Of a DNA stretch of 64,000 bases, positions 27,301 through 35,330 are shown one piece after another. The DNA is from Thiococcus pfennigii (lineage in GTDB: Bacteria > Pseudomonadota > Gammaproteobacteria > Chromatiales > Chromatiaceae). The translations under genes were made by a program, and so were the position numbers. Location of the stretch: the NCBI RefSeq assembly GCF_016583835.1, contig NZ_NRRW01000006.1, forward strand, positions 1 to 64,000, written 5' to 3'. Below the pieces are notes generated by a model. It was not told the origin of the DNA. It saw only the letters and a list, made by a program, of their open reading frames with translations, and ran no database searches. The stretch's first letter is position 1. Every line of letters starts with the position of its first letter.

Positions 27301-28431
27301 CGTCTCCAGCGCCTCCTCGTCGATGTCGGTGGCGAAGATCTGGAGGTTGTGCGGACGCTGGCGCCGCAGAAAGGCCTCCATCAGCAGGATGGCGATGCTG
27401 TAGGCCTCCTCGCCGCTCGAGCAGCCCGGGATCCAGACACGGATGGGGATGTCCGGGTCTGCCTGCTCCACCAGGGGCGCGATGACCTCTTGCGCCAAGA
27501 GTTCATAGGCGTCCGCGTCGCGGAAGAAACCGGTCACGCCGATCAGCAGGCTCTGCAATAGCCGCTGTGGCTCTGCGGCATCGGCGCGCAGCCGTTCGAG
27601 ATAGTCGCCGAGCCGATCCGCCTGGCAGATGCGCATGCGGCGCTGCACGCGGCGCATCAGCATCCGCCTGCGGTAGCCGCGTAAGTCGTACCGGGTGCGG
27701 ACCCGCAAGAAGGCCAGGATCCGGTCGAGCTCGTTGGGCTTGCCAGCCGCCTCCGGCCGGTGCTGGCGGTCCGTCTCGCGGCTGCCGCGGGCGGCATACT
27801 GGATCAGCGTCTCGGCCATGGCCTCTGGACTGAGCACATAATCGGGCGAGCCGTCGGCGATGGCGTTGCGAGGCATCTGGTCGTACTCGGCGCTCTCGGG
27901 CTGCTGGACGACGGCCAGGCCGCCTCGCCCCCTGATCGCCTGAAGGCCGAGGGTGCCATGGGTGCCCGTCCCCGACAGGACGACGCCGATCGCCCGTTCC
28001 CGGTACGCATCCGCGAGCGAGCGCAGGAAGAAGTCGATGACTGTGGACTGGCCGACGGACGCGGGCGGTGTCGACAACCGCAGCGTGCCCCGTTCGATCG
28101 ACAGATAGCGGTTGGGCGGGATCACGTAGACCTGGTCGGCCTCGATGGCCTGGCCATCCTGCGCCTCGGTCACCGGCATCGCGCTGTGCTTGGCGAGCAG
28201 CTCGACCAGGAGGCTTTCGTGATGGGGATCCAGATGCGGCACCAGCACGAAGGCGAGGCCCGTGTTCGGCGGCGTCGCCTGCAGCAGGCGCTTGAAGGCC
28301 GCGAGCCCCCCGGCCGATGCGCCGACACCGACGACCGCGCGGCAGGGGCGCCGCGCCCCTTGTTCGGGGAGGCCGCTCGGGCGGTCGTCCGCGTCGGCCC
28401 CTGGGGTGTCGCCGTCTTGCGAGTCGATCAT
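24340..28431 (-). CDS. CheB-CheR-PAS-histidine kinase fusion
   Basis: The start at ATG 28431 overlaps the response-regulator stop by four bases; 1363 residues. Order: CheB methylesterase domain (about 30-215), CheR N-terminal and methyltransferase domains (about 245-500), a long Asn/Glu-rich coiled coil, three or more PAS domains and a HisKA_3 kinase (IHDGIGQQL, phospho-acceptor near His1156) with HATPase (DDGTGI). No receiver domain is present. CheB Ser39 and His66 are kept, but the catalytic Asp position is His158 (GTGTHGTLG). One PAS domain carries a Cys-rich insert (25129-25215). It is probably the sensor for the NarL-type regulator encoded just upstream. Confidence 0.93.
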   Translation of the reverse strand: MIDSQDGDTPGADADDRPSGLPEQGARRPCRAVVGVGASAGGLAAFKRLLQATPPNTGLAFVLVPHLDPHHESLLVELLAKHSAMPVTEAQDGQAIEADQVYVIPPNRYLSIERGTLRLSTPPASVGQSTVIDFFLRSLADAYRERAIGVVLSGTGTHGTLGLQAIRGRGGLAVVQQPESAEYDQMPRNAIADGSPDYVLSPEAMAETLIQYAARGSRETDRQHRPEAAGKPNELDRILAFLRVRTRYDLRGYRRRMLMRRVQRRMRICQADRLGDYLERLRADAAEPQRLLQSLLIGVTGFFRDADAYELLAQEVIAPLVEQADPDIPIRVWIPGCSSGEEAYSIAILLMEAFLRRQRPHNLQIFATDIDEEALETARQGIYPESFAVDLSAERLERFFVRVDEHRYQVSKRLRETITFASQNLISDPPFSRLDLISCRNLLIYLEPPLQQKVIALFHFALKEGGHLLLGPSESIGRQVDLFETVSKKWRLFRRVDAMRRNIPEIPNGGASQGPGTLTAPPEEATVPSTRLATLAQRLLLEDCDRAAVLVDRHNQILYFHGPTMRFLDQPTGEPSRDLMAMARDGLRTRLREACHKALRDRVTVSLEEAVVKRDGGYVPVDVRVRPVPDSHGDQGLLLVIFADRTSGAEACPEVVMQRETADESSVVRQLELELKTVREDLQGTIEELEISNEELKASNEEVMSMNEELQSANEELESSKEELQSLNEELSTVNSQLEEKLAELERSSNDINNLLSNTNISTVFLDSTMRIKLFTPPAARLFNLRATDIDRPLADFSPNFDDAQVLEDAESVLEQLAPLEKEVSSDDGRHFLRRIQPYRTQDKRIDGVAITFIDITNRIQAERLLRESEHRLQEMNRLLEQRVAERTAELAQREGELRTLADNVPAMFAYVDTDEVYRYVNRLYEQAFGLPADEILGHTVSAVLGADNYAIAKPHIDKALAGERQRYEATLALPDGTRAMDVIYVPQQGDDGRIAGFLALVHDITERKALETSLYEQEQSLRAIVDNAADAILTFDDEDRIRSGNPAAEQIFGQPATEMIGQDLRLLLPPNCRDCPDCSTCIRLAQCLRRCTRAHIMTGCRHDGTLFPMEIRVSAIDDLDLHVALIRDVSEREALEQQIIAASTAEQERIGCEIHDGIGQQLTGIAMFATSVERRLVAAQCPEEAKIAAELVSHLRDTLAQTRALARGLAPIEIDPQSLVEALTDLAEGAERRSESVCRFSTGRAGRVSDKMQATHLYRIAQEAVHNAIRHAGARHIEIRLGAEGQDLVLSVYDDGTGIRPVKAEGAGLGIPIMRYRANIIGGQLTIERPAQGGTLVRCACPLAPNPGDGTTGRDGTPPRPA

Positions 28432-29126
28432 TCCCGGCGGTCCTCTTGGCCCGCCTCGAGCGCCCACTGCACCGCGCAGCGGGTCAATTCGGCGCCGGAT
28501 GCCAGGTTGAGTTTTCGTTTGATCTTCGCCCGGTGGGCCTCGACGGTCTTCACGCTCAGGTGCAGCCGCGCGGCGATCTGGGATGCGCTGAGACACTGGC
28601 CGAGCAGGCAGAAGACCTCGAGCTCGCGGTCGCTCAGATCATGGACGGAGGCCGCTCCCGCCAGCGGCGGGTGTTTGGCGGAGAGCCGCTCCAACATGAG
28701 CTCGGTCATGCGTTCGCTCAGGTAGATCCGACCGGACAGGATCACCCGGATCGCCCCGACGACCTGGGTGGCGGCCGCGTGCTTATCGAGGTAGCCCTTG
28801 GCGCCGGCCGCGAGTGCGCGTTGCGCGAATAGGGATTCCTCGTGCATCGAGCAGACGAGGATGCCCACGAGGCCTGGCGCCCCCGCCAGCCGTTTCACCA
28901 GCTCCAGACCGTTGCCGTCCGGCAGCGATAGATCGACGATGACGATGTCGGGCGTGTCGTCGCGAACGAGACCCAAGGTATCGTGAATACTCCCTGTCTC
29001 CCCGCACACGAGGAGATCGGGCTCGTCGTCGATCAGGGCCTTGATCCCCGCCCGCACCAGAGGATGGTCGTCGACGATCAGGATGCGATGCCTGCCCCTG
29101 GACTGCGCGCTCTGGCCAGCGTCCAT
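28428..29126 (-). CDS. NarL/FixJ-type response regulator
   Basis: The 232-residue product has an N-terminal receiver (ILIVDDHPLVRAGIK; phospho-acceptor in VIVDLSLPDGNG; KGYLDKH lysine) and a C-terminal LuxR HTH (LSDRELEVFCLLGQ, SASQIAARLHLSVKTVEAHRAKIKRKL). Its stop overlaps the start of the CheB-CheR-kinase gene, whose HisKA_3 kinase domain is the type that pairs with NarL regulators. The two genes therefore very likely form one two-component system. Confidence 0.93.
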   Translation of the reverse strand: MDAGQSAQSRGRHRILIVDDHPLVRAGIKALIDDEPDLLVCGETGSIHDTLGLVRDDTPDIVIVDLSLPDGNGLELVKRLAGAPGLVGILVCSMHEESLFAQRALAAGAKGYLDKHAAATQVVGAIRVILSGRIYLSERMTELMLERLSAKHPPLAGAASVHDLSDRELEVFCLLGQCLSASQIAARLHLSVKTVEAHRAKIKRKLNLASGAELTRCAVQWALEAGQEDRRE

Positions 29127-30222
29127 GGACCTTCGTTGCTCCGCTGATGCCTAGTGAGTGTTCCCGAGCCAGAGGAGCGGCGATCCCCTCATTCACCTCC
29201 CTGCCCCCTGTCTTGATAATAGCAAACGGCACGAGTGTGGCGCTGATCGCCGAGCGCGTCCAATCGAAGGACAAGCCGTGCGGATTCGTGCCGGGCCACG
29301 AACTCGACGATTGGCTCGAGGCCGAGCCTGAGCCCGACGACCAGGTGCCGCGGTCAGGGATCCCATCCCGGTCGCGCGCCGCGTCGAGCCCTCCAAGAAG
29401 CGCGTTGACGGCGATCTTTCATGGTGCTGGCAAGGGACGGGATTTCTGGTCCGTCTCGTGTCCCGCCGGTTTGCCGGGCGGACATGGCGGGCCTTCTCTC
29501 GACCCGCCGCGGGCACCTCGAGTTTTCCAAGGCGCCCTTCAGTCAGCGGAAGCGACCGAGAGGAGGGCGGTCGGAAACCTAGTGCAAGACTGCGGAATGC
29601 CCGAGGCCGCGCGTCGCTGTCTGCAATCCCCGCGTGGCGCGTGGTAGGAGCCCGCTTGCGGGCGATCTGAGCGACGATTCAAGGACAGCCGGTCCATCTT
29701 CTGGGAACTACGAAACACGCGAAAGGGCCGAACTGACACACAAGAATCTGCCGTCTTTTCGCGACCTTCGTGTATTTCGTGGTTTCTTGTCGTCTTCGCG
29801 CTTGTGTCGTTTGTTTCTGAACCCTTCCTTGGCCGCCACGAGCGCGTCGTAGTCGCCCGCAAGGGGGCACCTATCGGTGCTCGCATCCTAGGGCGACATG
29901 AAAGCGGCCTCGGTATATTTCCGGAGCGAGGCACTAGCGCAGCACTTCAGAAATCCCGAGGCTGTTCGTTGTCGTTGTCGAGATTCGCAAGCCGACAACG
30001 ACAACGATCTGAGACGGTCTCGGAACATCTGCACTGTTGCACTAGGGTGCGGTGAGCTGGCGAACCGCGCCGCTCGCATAGCCGGTAGGGTAGCGGTTCG
30101 TTCCTCACGGCACCCTGCACAGCGGACCTTCAGGATAACCCGATGCCCGCGTCGGAGGCGGGCCGCCCCTCGTCAGCCAATGATCGCCGATCTTCGCTCG
30201 GCGCCGGCCGAGCCAGCTGCCG
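29127..30222. repeat. Repeat-rich 1.1-kb gene-free stretch
   Basis: Contents in order: a right-end fragment of the nested palindromic element (about 29500-29546, CACCTCGAGTTTTCCAAGG); an inverted copy of the 5.77-5.86 kb segment (29580-29672) including GTAGGAGCCCGCTTGCGGGC at 29644; a block of CGCGAA/TTCGCG-type repeat (29700-29830); CCTCGGTAT..GCGAGGCACTAG (29910-29939), inverted relative to 5668-5694; an ACAACGACAACG palindrome (29968-30007); and the GTGCGGT-type repeat (30046-30136). I see no gene. Confidence 0.65.
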
Positions 30223-31602
30223 TCAGGCGGCCCCCTTCTTCTGCCAGTCGATGGCGTGCTGCTCGAGCAGCCGGTACAGGGTCACCCGCGAGATGTCGAG
30301 GCGCCGCGCGGCCTTGGAGACATTGTTGCTGACAGTGCCCAGGGTCGTCTCGATGATCTCGCGCTCGGCCTTGGCGCGTGCCTCGGCGAGCGTCATCAGG
30401 GCGCGGTTGGGGGTGTCCTTGTCGAGGCCGAGGTCGCGAGGTCGGATCAGATCGCCCTCGCACATGACCACGGCCCGTTGGATGCGGTTGATCATCTCGC
30501 GGACGTTGCCGGGCCAGGGGTGGGTGCGGATGGCGTTCAGCGCCTGCTCGGAGAAGCCCTTGACGTTGGGTCGGATGGCCCGGGCGGTCTCGCGCAGGAA
30601 ATGGGTCGCGAGCAGCTCGATGTCCTCGCCGCGCTCGCGCAACGGCGGCATCTCCAGGTGCAGGACGTTGAGTCGGTAGTAGAGGTCCTCGCGGAAGCCC
30701 CCCTCCTCGACGGCCTTCTCCAGGTCGACATGGGTGGCCGCGATGACGCGCACGTCGAGGGCGATCGGGCCCGAGCCGCCGATGCGATCGATCGTCTTCT
30801 CCTGCAGGAACCGCAGCAGATTGACCTGGAGGTCGAGCGGCAGATCGCCGATCTCGTCGAGGAACAGGGTCCCGTTCTGGGCCGCCTCGATGCGCCCGAC
30901 GCGGCGCCGGTCGGCGCCGGTGAACGAGCCCTTCTCATGGCCGAACAGCTCGGTCTGGATCAGCTCTTTCGGGAGGGCGGCGCAGTTGACCGCGACGAAC
31001 GGGCCATCGGCCCGCGGGGAGAGCCTGTGTATCGCCTGGGCGGTCAACTCCTTGCCGGTGCCGCTCTCGCCGCGGATCATGACATTGAGGCCGATCGCGC
31101 CCACCTTCTGGATCGCGCCGAACAGCCGGCGCATGCCGGGGCTGTGGCCGACCATGCCGAACTGCATCGCGCGATCGGCCGCCGGGCGCAGGCCATGGCA
31201 GCCGATGCGCGCCATGCCGTAGGCGTGGCCGAGGGTGATCGACAGGCGCTCCGCATCGACCGGCAGGGTGTGGTAGTCGTAGAAGTAAGTCGTGATCATG
31301 CGGGCGATCGGCGGCGAGGCGACCGCGGCATTCGAGACCAGCGCCACCCACTTGACCTGATTCCCACCCCTGTTGAGCTCGTTGAGGGACTCCAGGTAGC
31401 GACGCAGCGTCGCCGGATCGAGCTGCGACTCGTCCAGGTGGACCAATCCGACGGAAAAATCCTGCTGTTTCGGAAGCGCCACACAGTCGTCGGAAGCCGT
31501 AATGTCGTGTACGACCCACCCGTGGCGGGCGAGCTCGAGCGGGAGCGCATCGGTCATCTCCGGCGACCCGAAACAAAGCAGGGGGCGCGGGGTTGTGTTC
31601 AT
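30223..31602 (-). CDS. VpsR-like sigma-54-type activator
   Basis: The 459-residue product has an N-terminal VpsR-type receiver-like domain (about 1-140), an AAA+ domain (Walker A GESGTGKE, Walker B LFLDEIGDLP, R-finger region) and a Fis-type HTH at the C-terminus (NNVSKAARRLDISRVTLYRL). The sigma-54 contact loop is GSFTGA instead of GAFTGA. VpsR in Vibrio cholerae binds c-di-GMP and activates biofilm polysaccharide genes. A GGDEF gene lies 0.8 kb away, which supports a c-di-GMP context, although the genes diverge. No sigma-54 promoter was identified. Confidence 0.88.
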   Translation of the reverse strand: MNTTPRPLLCFGSPEMTDALPLELARHGWVVHDITASDDCVALPKQQDFSVGLVHLDESQLDPATLRRYLESLNELNRGGNQVKWVALVSNAAVASPPIARMITTYFYDYHTLPVDAERLSITLGHAYGMARIGCHGLRPAADRAMQFGMVGHSPGMRRLFGAIQKVGAIGLNVMIRGESGTGKELTAQAIHRLSPRADGPFVAVNCAALPKELIQTELFGHEKGSFTGADRRRVGRIEAAQNGTLFLDEIGDLPLDLQVNLLRFLQEKTIDRIGGSGPIALDVRVIAATHVDLEKAVEEGGFREDLYYRLNVLHLEMPPLRERGEDIELLATHFLRETARAIRPNVKGFSEQALNAIRTHPWPGNVREMINRIQRAVVMCEGDLIRPRDLGLDKDTPNRALMTLAEARAKAEREIIETTLGTVSNNVSKAARRLDISRVTLYRLLEQHAIDWQKKGAA

Positions 31603-32002
31603 GGTCTACGGCTCTCTGCAAGTACCAGGATCCCGCGTTGAAGGATGTGACGGCGGGTTCGTTTGCGCGGCTCGAGGGGCCTCGAAAACCGGCCTTCCTC
31701 CCTATTGCAAGGATCCCCCATGGTCACTTTCATTGTGAAAAGCGCCGGCCCTTAGGGGAATGAGGGGCCCGCCCAGCCGGGTGTAGGTGACGGCACTATC
31801 CTGGGCTAGGGGTTTCCCTGATGGGCGCCGTCATCCGCAACGCGGGCGCCGTCGCTCACCGGGGCCGCGGGGGCTCGATCAATTGCGCTGAGCATCGTCT
31901 GCCGAGAAGACCCGTGAGCGGTGGACGGCAGCCGTCCGATGGCGGCATCGCCGCCATGTGGAAGGACGTCGGATTCCGGCTGGGATCGCACCGCGAGGGA
32001 GG
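31603..32002. other. Intergenic region, no gene seen
   Basis: This region lies between the VpsR-like gene start and the DUF29 remnant. A frame open from 31821 merges into the remnant but has no recognisable N-terminal part. Confidence 0.45.
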
Positions 32003-32038
32003 GACGCGAAGCGAAAATGCGATTTCCGCTTCGCTTCA
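32003..32038. repeat. Inner module of the nested palindromic element
   Basis: GCGAAGCGAAAATGCGATTT followed by CCGCTTCGCTTCA, the same module found at 34196-34228 and 60668-60700. Here it stands without the outer arms and abuts the DUF29 remnant exactly at base 32038. Confidence 0.7.
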
Positions 32039-32311
32039 GGTGCTGCTCGTCCACCGGCTGAAGCACCAATATCGGCCGGAACGGCGCGGCAAGGGCTGGC
32101 TGTTGACGATCAACCATCAGCGCACCGCGATCGAGCGGCTGCTGGAGCCGTCGCCGAGCCTGCGGCGGATGCTCGACGAGGAGATCATCGAACGGGTGTA
32201 CGGCAAGGCGGTGCGCGATGCCGTGATCGAGGCGGCCTCGAGCGACACCTGTTCCGGGTCCGTTGTCCCGATCGGTTGGCGCAGATCCTCGACGAGGATT
32301 GGCCGCCCACT
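32038..32311 (+). pseudogene. Truncated, frameshifted DUF29 copy
   Basis: Nearly identical at the nucleotide level to 23937-24210, the 3' half of the intact DUF29 gene (VLLVHRLKHQYRPERRG onward). The N-terminal half is missing and replaced by a repeat module. One base is lost near 32230 (GATACGGACCTCGAG became GAGGCGGCCTCGAG), so the tail LERHLFRVRCPDRLAQILDE continues in another frame. It is a decayed partial duplication. Confidence 0.85.
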
Positions 32312-32370
32312 GCTCCGGGCCCGGAAAAACGGCTTATGCTTGCGGCCATGGTAGGGCGTGACAGGACCGC

Positions 32371-33144
32371 ATGATGATCGACATTCGCCTGCTCCACCAG
32401 GGATCGGTGGTCTTCGGTGTGTTCTCCGGCGTCATCCGCGACGGGCCCTTGCTGGATGCCTATGGCGCCGTCACCCGTCACCCCGAGCTGCGTGCGACAC
32501 GGGATGAGATCCTGGTCGTCGCGCCGGGAACGAAGCTGCTCATCAGCTTCAGCGCCTATGCGCAGATCGCGGATTGGGCAAGCACCAGTCCGCCCGGGCA
32601 CGCCGTGCACGTCCGCACGGCTGTCGTGGGCGACCACGTAGAGCTCCTTACCAACGCGAAGATCTACGAAAGCGCAGTCCAGCAGCGGGAGCAGCCCGCG
32701 GAAACCGTGCGGTATTTCGATGAGCTGTCAGCCGCCCTGCGCTGGCTGGAGCGGGACGACATGCTCGAGGAGCTTGGTGCCCTCCTGCCCGTCGCCGGCC
32801 CCCCGGCCCCCGGAGCGAAAGACGCCTTCGACCATGTGCATTACGCAGATCTTCACGACATCCTCGCCTACACCCCACTGGTGCTTTTCGAGGGTTTCAT
32901 GGCGCAGGGCGAGGGCTTCAAGGTGCTGTATGTCAGCGAAGCGTCGAAGAAGGTGCTGGGCTTTCCCGCCGAGGAGCTGGTCACGAGCATCGTGCCGCTG
33001 AAGGACCGGCTTTCGCCCGAGGACCGGGAGCGCCTGGCGCACTTCCTACCGGAGAAGCAGCACCAAGACGAAGGCCGAGTGCTGAAGATCGAGTTCCCTA
33101 TCGGCACCCGACCGACGGCGCGATGTGGCTGCAGCTGGCCATGA
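32371..33144 (+). CDS. N-terminal part of a frameshifted PAS-GGDEF protein
   Basis: The 257-residue frame begins MMIDIRLLHQGSVVFGVFSG, an N-terminal domain I do not recognise. A PAS-like domain starts near residue 150 (HDILAYTPLVLFEGFMAQGEG..FKVLYVSEASKKVLGFPAEEL). It ends abruptly after LKIEFPIGTRPTARC, where a PAS domain should continue. The missing continuation is found in the next frame from 33123. I infer one original gene disrupted by a frameshift near 33085-33120, or possibly two coupled proteins. Confidence 0.7.
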   Translation: MMIDIRLLHQGSVVFGVFSGVIRDGPLLDAYGAVTRHPELRATRDEILVVAPGTKLLISFSAYAQIADWASTSPPGHAVHVRTAVVGDHVELLTNAKIYESAVQQREQPAETVRYFDELSAALRWLERDDMLEELGALLPVAGPPAPGAKDAFDHVHYADLHDILAYTPLVLFEGFMAQGEGFKVLYVSEASKKVLGFPAEELVTSIVPLKDRLSPEDRERLAHFLPEKQHQDEGRVLKIEFPIGTRPTARCGCSWP

Positions 33145-33740
33145 CCGCCACCCCTCGCTCCCTGGAAGGCCGACGGATCTGGTCGGGCTATGCCCTGGAC
33201 CTGACCGAGAAGAGACAGCTGGAGCTCGAGCTGCAAGTCGCCGCCACCCACGACCCGCTGACGGCCCTCCTCAACCGGCGGGAACTGCTCGCCCGCCTCG
33301 CTCACGAGCTGGCACGCACCCAGCGCTACGGCCGCACCCTGTCCATCGTTGTGCTGGACATCGACCACTTCAAGGCCATCAATGATCAGCATGGCCACCT
33401 GGCCGGGGATCGCGTCTTGGTCCGGGTGGCCGACGTCCTCAGGCGCTCGGTCCGAGAGCCGGACCAGACCGGGCGTTATGGCGGCGAGGAGTTCCTGCTG
33501 GTGCTGCCGGAGACGAGTCTGTCGGAGGCCATCGCCCTGGCGGAGCGCGTGCGCGAGCGGCTTCAAGACGTCGACATCGCTGGCCCGGAGCCAAGTAATA
33601 GGCTCTCGGCCAGCTTTGGCATCACCAACGTGGTTCCCGGCGACTCGAACGCGCTGGAAAGGGCCCTGGCGAGGGCGGATCAGGCCATGTACGAGGCCAA
33701 GAAAGCCGGCAGGAACTGCGTGCGCTGCATCGCTGTGTGA
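33123..33740 (+). CDS. GGDEF diguanylate cyclase part
   Basis: The 205-residue frame starts with the last strands of a PAS domain (MWLQLAM, WSGYALDLTEKRQ). A complete GGDEF domain follows: DPLTALLNRREL, LDIDHFKAIND, and active site GGEEF preceded at five residues by the RxxD inhibitory site (REPD). It should make c-di-GMP and be product-inhibited. An ATG at 33123 could allow separate translation; no clear ribosome binding site precedes it. The neighbouring VpsR-like regulator is a plausible c-di-GMP effector. Confidence 0.82.
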   Translation: MWLQLAMTATPRSLEGRRIWSGYALDLTEKRQLELELQVAATHDPLTALLNRRELLARLAHELARTQRYGRTLSIVVLDIDHFKAINDQHGHLAGDRVLVRVADVLRRSVREPDQTGRYGGEEFLLVLPETSLSEAIALAERVRERLQDVDIAGPEPSNRLSASFGITNVVPGDSNALERALARADQAMYEAKKAGRNCVRCIAV

Positions 33741-33827
33741 GGACGGCCCGGCCAGACGAGGGGCGGCCCGAGCACCCAGGGGCTCGGGGTCCGGGGCTCG
33801 GGGTCGGTGCGGCCTGGCCAGGCCGCG

Positions 33828-34015
33828 TGTTCTAGCGGGTGAGAGTCCCGCCTGGGTAGTAGTCGTGAGCCGCGAGCCCAGCATCGAGCCTTGCGATGCG
33901 GCTGATAACAGCCGTGTCGATGCGCAGGCACGAGAGCAGGAGAGGCGCAAGGGTCACGGTTGGAGCCGACCTTGAAGGTGTCGAGCCCCGAAAAAGTCGT
34001 GCGACCGTTTGGCTC
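33828..34015 (+). ncRNA. Possible group II intron domain I fragment
   Basis: The stretch with GCGGGTGAGAGTCCCGC, TAGTAGTCGTGAGCCG, GCGGCTGATAACAGCCG and GAAAAAGTCGTGCGACCG has the stem and loop style of the 5' structural part of bacterial group II introns that carry reverse transcriptase genes. No reverse transcriptase or maturase gene follows, so at most it is a remnant. The assignment is from memory of such introns and needs a covariance-model search. Confidence 0.35.
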
Positions 34016-34149
34016 CCCACCCAGGATCGCCCAAGAATCTGATTTATAGATCAGAAGATTGCTAGAAATAGCTGATCGAGTGTGCGAGCTTGGACCTGCG
34101 CGCACCCCGGCGCCCCGGCAATGCACCTCGGCGACCAGGATCTCAGGCG

Positions 34150-34314
34150 ACTTGAGGGGACCTTGAAAAGTTGCCAGCCGGGCAATCTCCCAGGACGCGA
34201 AGCGAAAATGCGATTTGCACTTCGCTTCATTTTCAGTCGCTTAGGCGACTGAAAATGGCGGGGCATCCTTGCCCCGCACGGGCACCTTGAGTTTTTCGAG
34301 GTGCCCTTGACTGA
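34150..34314. repeat. Nested palindromic element, full copy
   Basis: Outer arms GGGGACCTTGAAAAGTTGCC (34157) and TTTTTCGAGGTGCCCTT (34292) enclose an inner hairpin with module GCGAAGCGAAAATGCG (34198), TTTTCAGTCGCTTAGGCGACTGAAAA (two arms around a short loop) and GGGGCATCCTTGCCCCG. It is the most complete copy in the window. Confidence 0.78.
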
Positions 34315-34354
34315 CGTGGTCAAGCGTTTCTGTCATGACAGGTGAGGGCGAATC

Positions 34355-35017
34355 TTGAGCAACCGTACGACCCCAGTCGACGATCGGCTGCACGACTATC
34401 TCGTCGCGCACTCCGTGCGCGAGAGCGACGTTCAACGGCGTCTGCGCGAGGCCACGGCGGCACTCGAGCGCCGTCACATGCAGATCGCCCCGGAGCAGGG
34501 CCAATTCATGGCGCTGCTGGTGGAGCTCACCGGCGCCCGGCGGATCATCGAGATCGGCACCTTCACCGGCTACAGTGCGCTCTGCATGGCCGAGGCGATG
34601 CCCTCCGACGGCCGGCTGATCTGCTGCGATGTCAGCGACGAGTGGACCCGGATCGCCCGGCGCTTCTGGCGGGAGTCGGGCGTCGTTGGGCGCATCGACC
34701 TGCGCCTGGCGCCAGCCTTGGAGACACTCGACGCCCTGCTCGCCGAGGGTGAGGGTGGGCGGTTCGACATGGCCTTCATCGACGCCGACAAGGGCAACTA
34801 CGCATGCTATTTCGAGCGCTGCCTGGCCTTGGTCCGGCCTGGCGGCCTGATCTTGATCGACAACACCCTCTGGCACGGCGCCGTCGCCGATCCGCAAGCT
34901 CAGGACGGCGACACTCAGACCATCCGCGCCCTGAATGACAGCCTGCTGCGCGATGAGCGCGTTACCATCAGTCTGGTGCCGATCGGCGACGGGCTGACCC
35001 TGGCGCGCAAGCGCTGA
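34355..35017 (+). CDS. O-methyltransferase (caffeoyl-CoA OMT-like)
   Basis: TTG start at 34355 with AGGTGAGGG upstream; 220 residues. Class I SAM methyltransferase fold with EIGTFTGYSALCMAEA (SAM-binding), CCDVSDEW, metal-site DADKGNY and IDNTLWHGAV. It belongs to the cation-dependent O-methyltransferase family (PF01596). The bacterial substrate is usually a catechol, but nothing here identifies it. It stands alone between repeat elements. Confidence 0.9.
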   Translation: MSNRTTPVDDRLHDYLVAHSVRESDVQRRLREATAALERRHMQIAPEQGQFMALLVELTGARRIIEIGTFTGYSALCMAEAMPSDGRLICCDVSDEWTRIARRFWRESGVVGRIDLRLAPALETLDALLAEGEGGRFDMAFIDADKGNYACYFERCLALVRPGGLILIDNTLWHGAVADPQAQDGDTQTIRALNDSLLRDERVTISLVPIGDGLTLARKR

Positions 35018-35330
35018 GGTTGGGATCGGCGGGGCGACCGGATGTCGGTCGTCGGGCTACTTGAATACGGCTCAACGAGAAACATCAGATTCGCTCTGAA
35101 CTGCGAAACGCACGGAAGGCGCGAACATCATCGAGATAGACCTGAATTTCTGCTTACTTTCGCGGATTTCGGTGCGTCTCCGACCGTGGCGATATTCAGG
35201 CCGTACTCGACCGTCACTTGAGGGGACCTCGAATCCTCCAAGGTCCCCTTGATGTCGGTCTGTGCTTTTGCTGCGCATTCGCTGACCGGGCCCACGCCTT
35301 CGGCCGCACTTGGCCTGCTTCCCGCGTGTT
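35018..35330. repeat. Intergenic with truncated nested palindromic element
   Basis: At 35216-35253, GAGGGGACCTCGAATCCTCCAAGGTCCCCTT is a minimal copy that keeps only the outer arms. Upstream, 35066-35200 has a TTTCGCGGATTTCGG-type segment resembling the block at 29700-29830. No gene is seen. Confidence 0.6.
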
